DNA from: a virus
DNA: 21,502 bases
Strand: one strand, 5' to 3'
IMG/VR virus record: IMGVR_UViG_3300007734_000892
Span: 1-21,502 of that record
In this document: positions 20,808 to 21,502 of the stretch, piece after piece
How the letters are laid out: each line of letters opens with the position of its first letter
Numbering within the stretch: position 1 is the first letter of the stretch
The notes under the pieces: generated by a model
Database searches by the model: none
What the model saw: the letters and a program-made list of their open reading frames with translations, nothing else
What the model was told of the DNA's origin: nothing
Program-made: the position numbers and the translations under genes

Positions 20808-21502
20808 ATGAAATTTAGTATAAGCACATCCTTTTATAAAAGAGGCCATTTAGTAGAATCGGTCTATCAACAAGTATTAGATCAAACCTATACTAATTGG
20901 GAGTGGATTGTAACTGACGACTTTTCCGAAGAAAATTCAGCTCGAGAAAAATTATTAGAAATATGTGCTGAAGATTCTCGGGTTAAATATTATGAGCAGT
21001 CTCGTAAAAAAGAATGTTTTTATAATCCACAACGAGGAGCAACTGGGGATATTATTGTGATGTTTGATAGTGATGATTATGCTTATCCTAAAGTTTTAGA
21101 AGTATATCATCATATGTTTACAAAGCATCCCGAAATTGCAGGTATAAGTTGTTATTCTCATAATATAAATAATGGTTGGTTTGATGGGGTTTATCCTTAT
21201 TATGAACCAAATGGTTTATTTAATTCTAATGCCTTGGGAGAAATAATGATGTGTCGTGCTTTTAAAAATATATTTATTGAATTTGATGATGGCATTTTAA
21301 AATCTCATTACAACGATTTAAATATCATTAGACATATAGAAACAATAGGTAAGTGGTTGACAATACCTCGAACTTTGATGAATTATGATAAAACTGGATT
21401 TTTTACCAATTCGACATATGATCCAAACACTCAGCTTTATTATTTTGAAAAAGATAAATATTCAAAAGAAGAACATTCTTTTATAGAAAATAAATTTCCT
21501 CA
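20808..21502 (+). CDS. GT2 glycosyltransferase, 3' truncated by window
   Basis: 231 codons are visible, and the frame runs off the end of the window. The N-terminus KFSISTSFYKRGHLVESVYQ with QTYTNWEWIVTDDFS is classic GT2, as is DIIVMFDSDDYAYPKVLE with the Asp87-Ser88-Asp89 metal motif followed by Asp90. Downstream IAGISCYSHNINNGWFDG and GEIMMCRAFKN resemble the acceptor region of the same class. It shows that glycosyltransferase genes continue past the window and are not confined to the block at 3929-15921. The start is ATG 20808, three bases after the previous stop. Confidence 0.85.
   Translation, partial: MKFSISTSFYKRGHLVESVYQQVLDQTYTNWEWIVTDDFSEENSAREKLLEICAEDSRVKYYEQSRKKECFYNPQRGATGDIIVMFDSDDYAYPKVLEVYHHMFTKHPEIAGISCYSHNINNGWFDGVYPYYEPNGLFNSNALGEIMMCRAFKNIFIEFDDGILKSHYNDLNIIRHIETIGKWLTIPRTLMNYDKTGFFTNSTYDPNTQLYYFEKDKYSKEEHSFIENKFP

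Overview
The window looks like part of a large AT-rich tailed-phage genome, most likely a T4-like myovirus. Genes are packed on one strand with overlaps of 1 to 28 bases. Small uncharacterised proteins are common, three free-standing homing endonucleases are present, and one gene reads as the T4-type sliding-clamp-loader small subunit (gp62). Almost no start codon is preceded by a Shine-Dalgarno motif. Most have an A-rich stretch before the ATG, which is typical of Bacteroidota, so a (probably marine) Bacteroidota host is my inference. No structural genes, tRNAs or taxonomic marker beyond gp62 are in view, and host and phage class are not proven.

Layout. 1-3925: the replication-side block. 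It holds the end of a hotdog-fold thioesterase-like gene, two small unknowns, gp62, a small MazG-like protein, an HNH homing endonuclease, a PD-(D/E)XK nuclease with four cysteines placed as in Cas4/AddB iron-sulfur nucleases, a second HNH endonuclease and a ribbon-helix-helix protein. 3929-15921: a sugar cassette. It has nine glycosyltransferase-like genes (GT-B, GT2/GT-A and GT9-like, one fused to an FkbM-type methyltransferase), GDP-mannose 4,6-dehydratase, a C-methyltransferase of the deoxysugar family, a zinc-ribbon protein and one unknown. 15933-20804: small accessory genes, including a DksA/TraR-type zinc finger, an HTH plus HNH-like protein, a GIY-YIG homing endonuclease, a SWIM zinc finger protein and several unknowns. 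20808-end: the start of another GT2 glycosyltransferase.

How the parts fit. GDP-mannose dehydratase would make GDP-4-keto-6-deoxymannose. The adjacent C-methyltransferase could branch that sugar, the glycosyltransferases could assemble it into a glycan, and FkbM could O-methylate it. The target (virion protein, host surface polysaccharide or DNA) cannot be read from the sequence. Host-like polysaccharide gene clusters are known from some T4-like cyanophages, so the idea has precedent, but this set and order are not one I recognise.

Three observations deserve most attention. (1) The first HNH gene sits between the intact end of the small MazG-like gene and a displaced second copy of that gene's last codons, as if the mobile gene brought a replacement 3' end. 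(2) Three 25-base quasi-palindromes repeat at an exact 35-base period in the longest non-coding gap (19639-19804). (3) The two-gene block 10840-12713 has clearly different base and codon composition from its neighbours, which suggests recent acquisition. There is no gene-free stretch longer than 300 bases.
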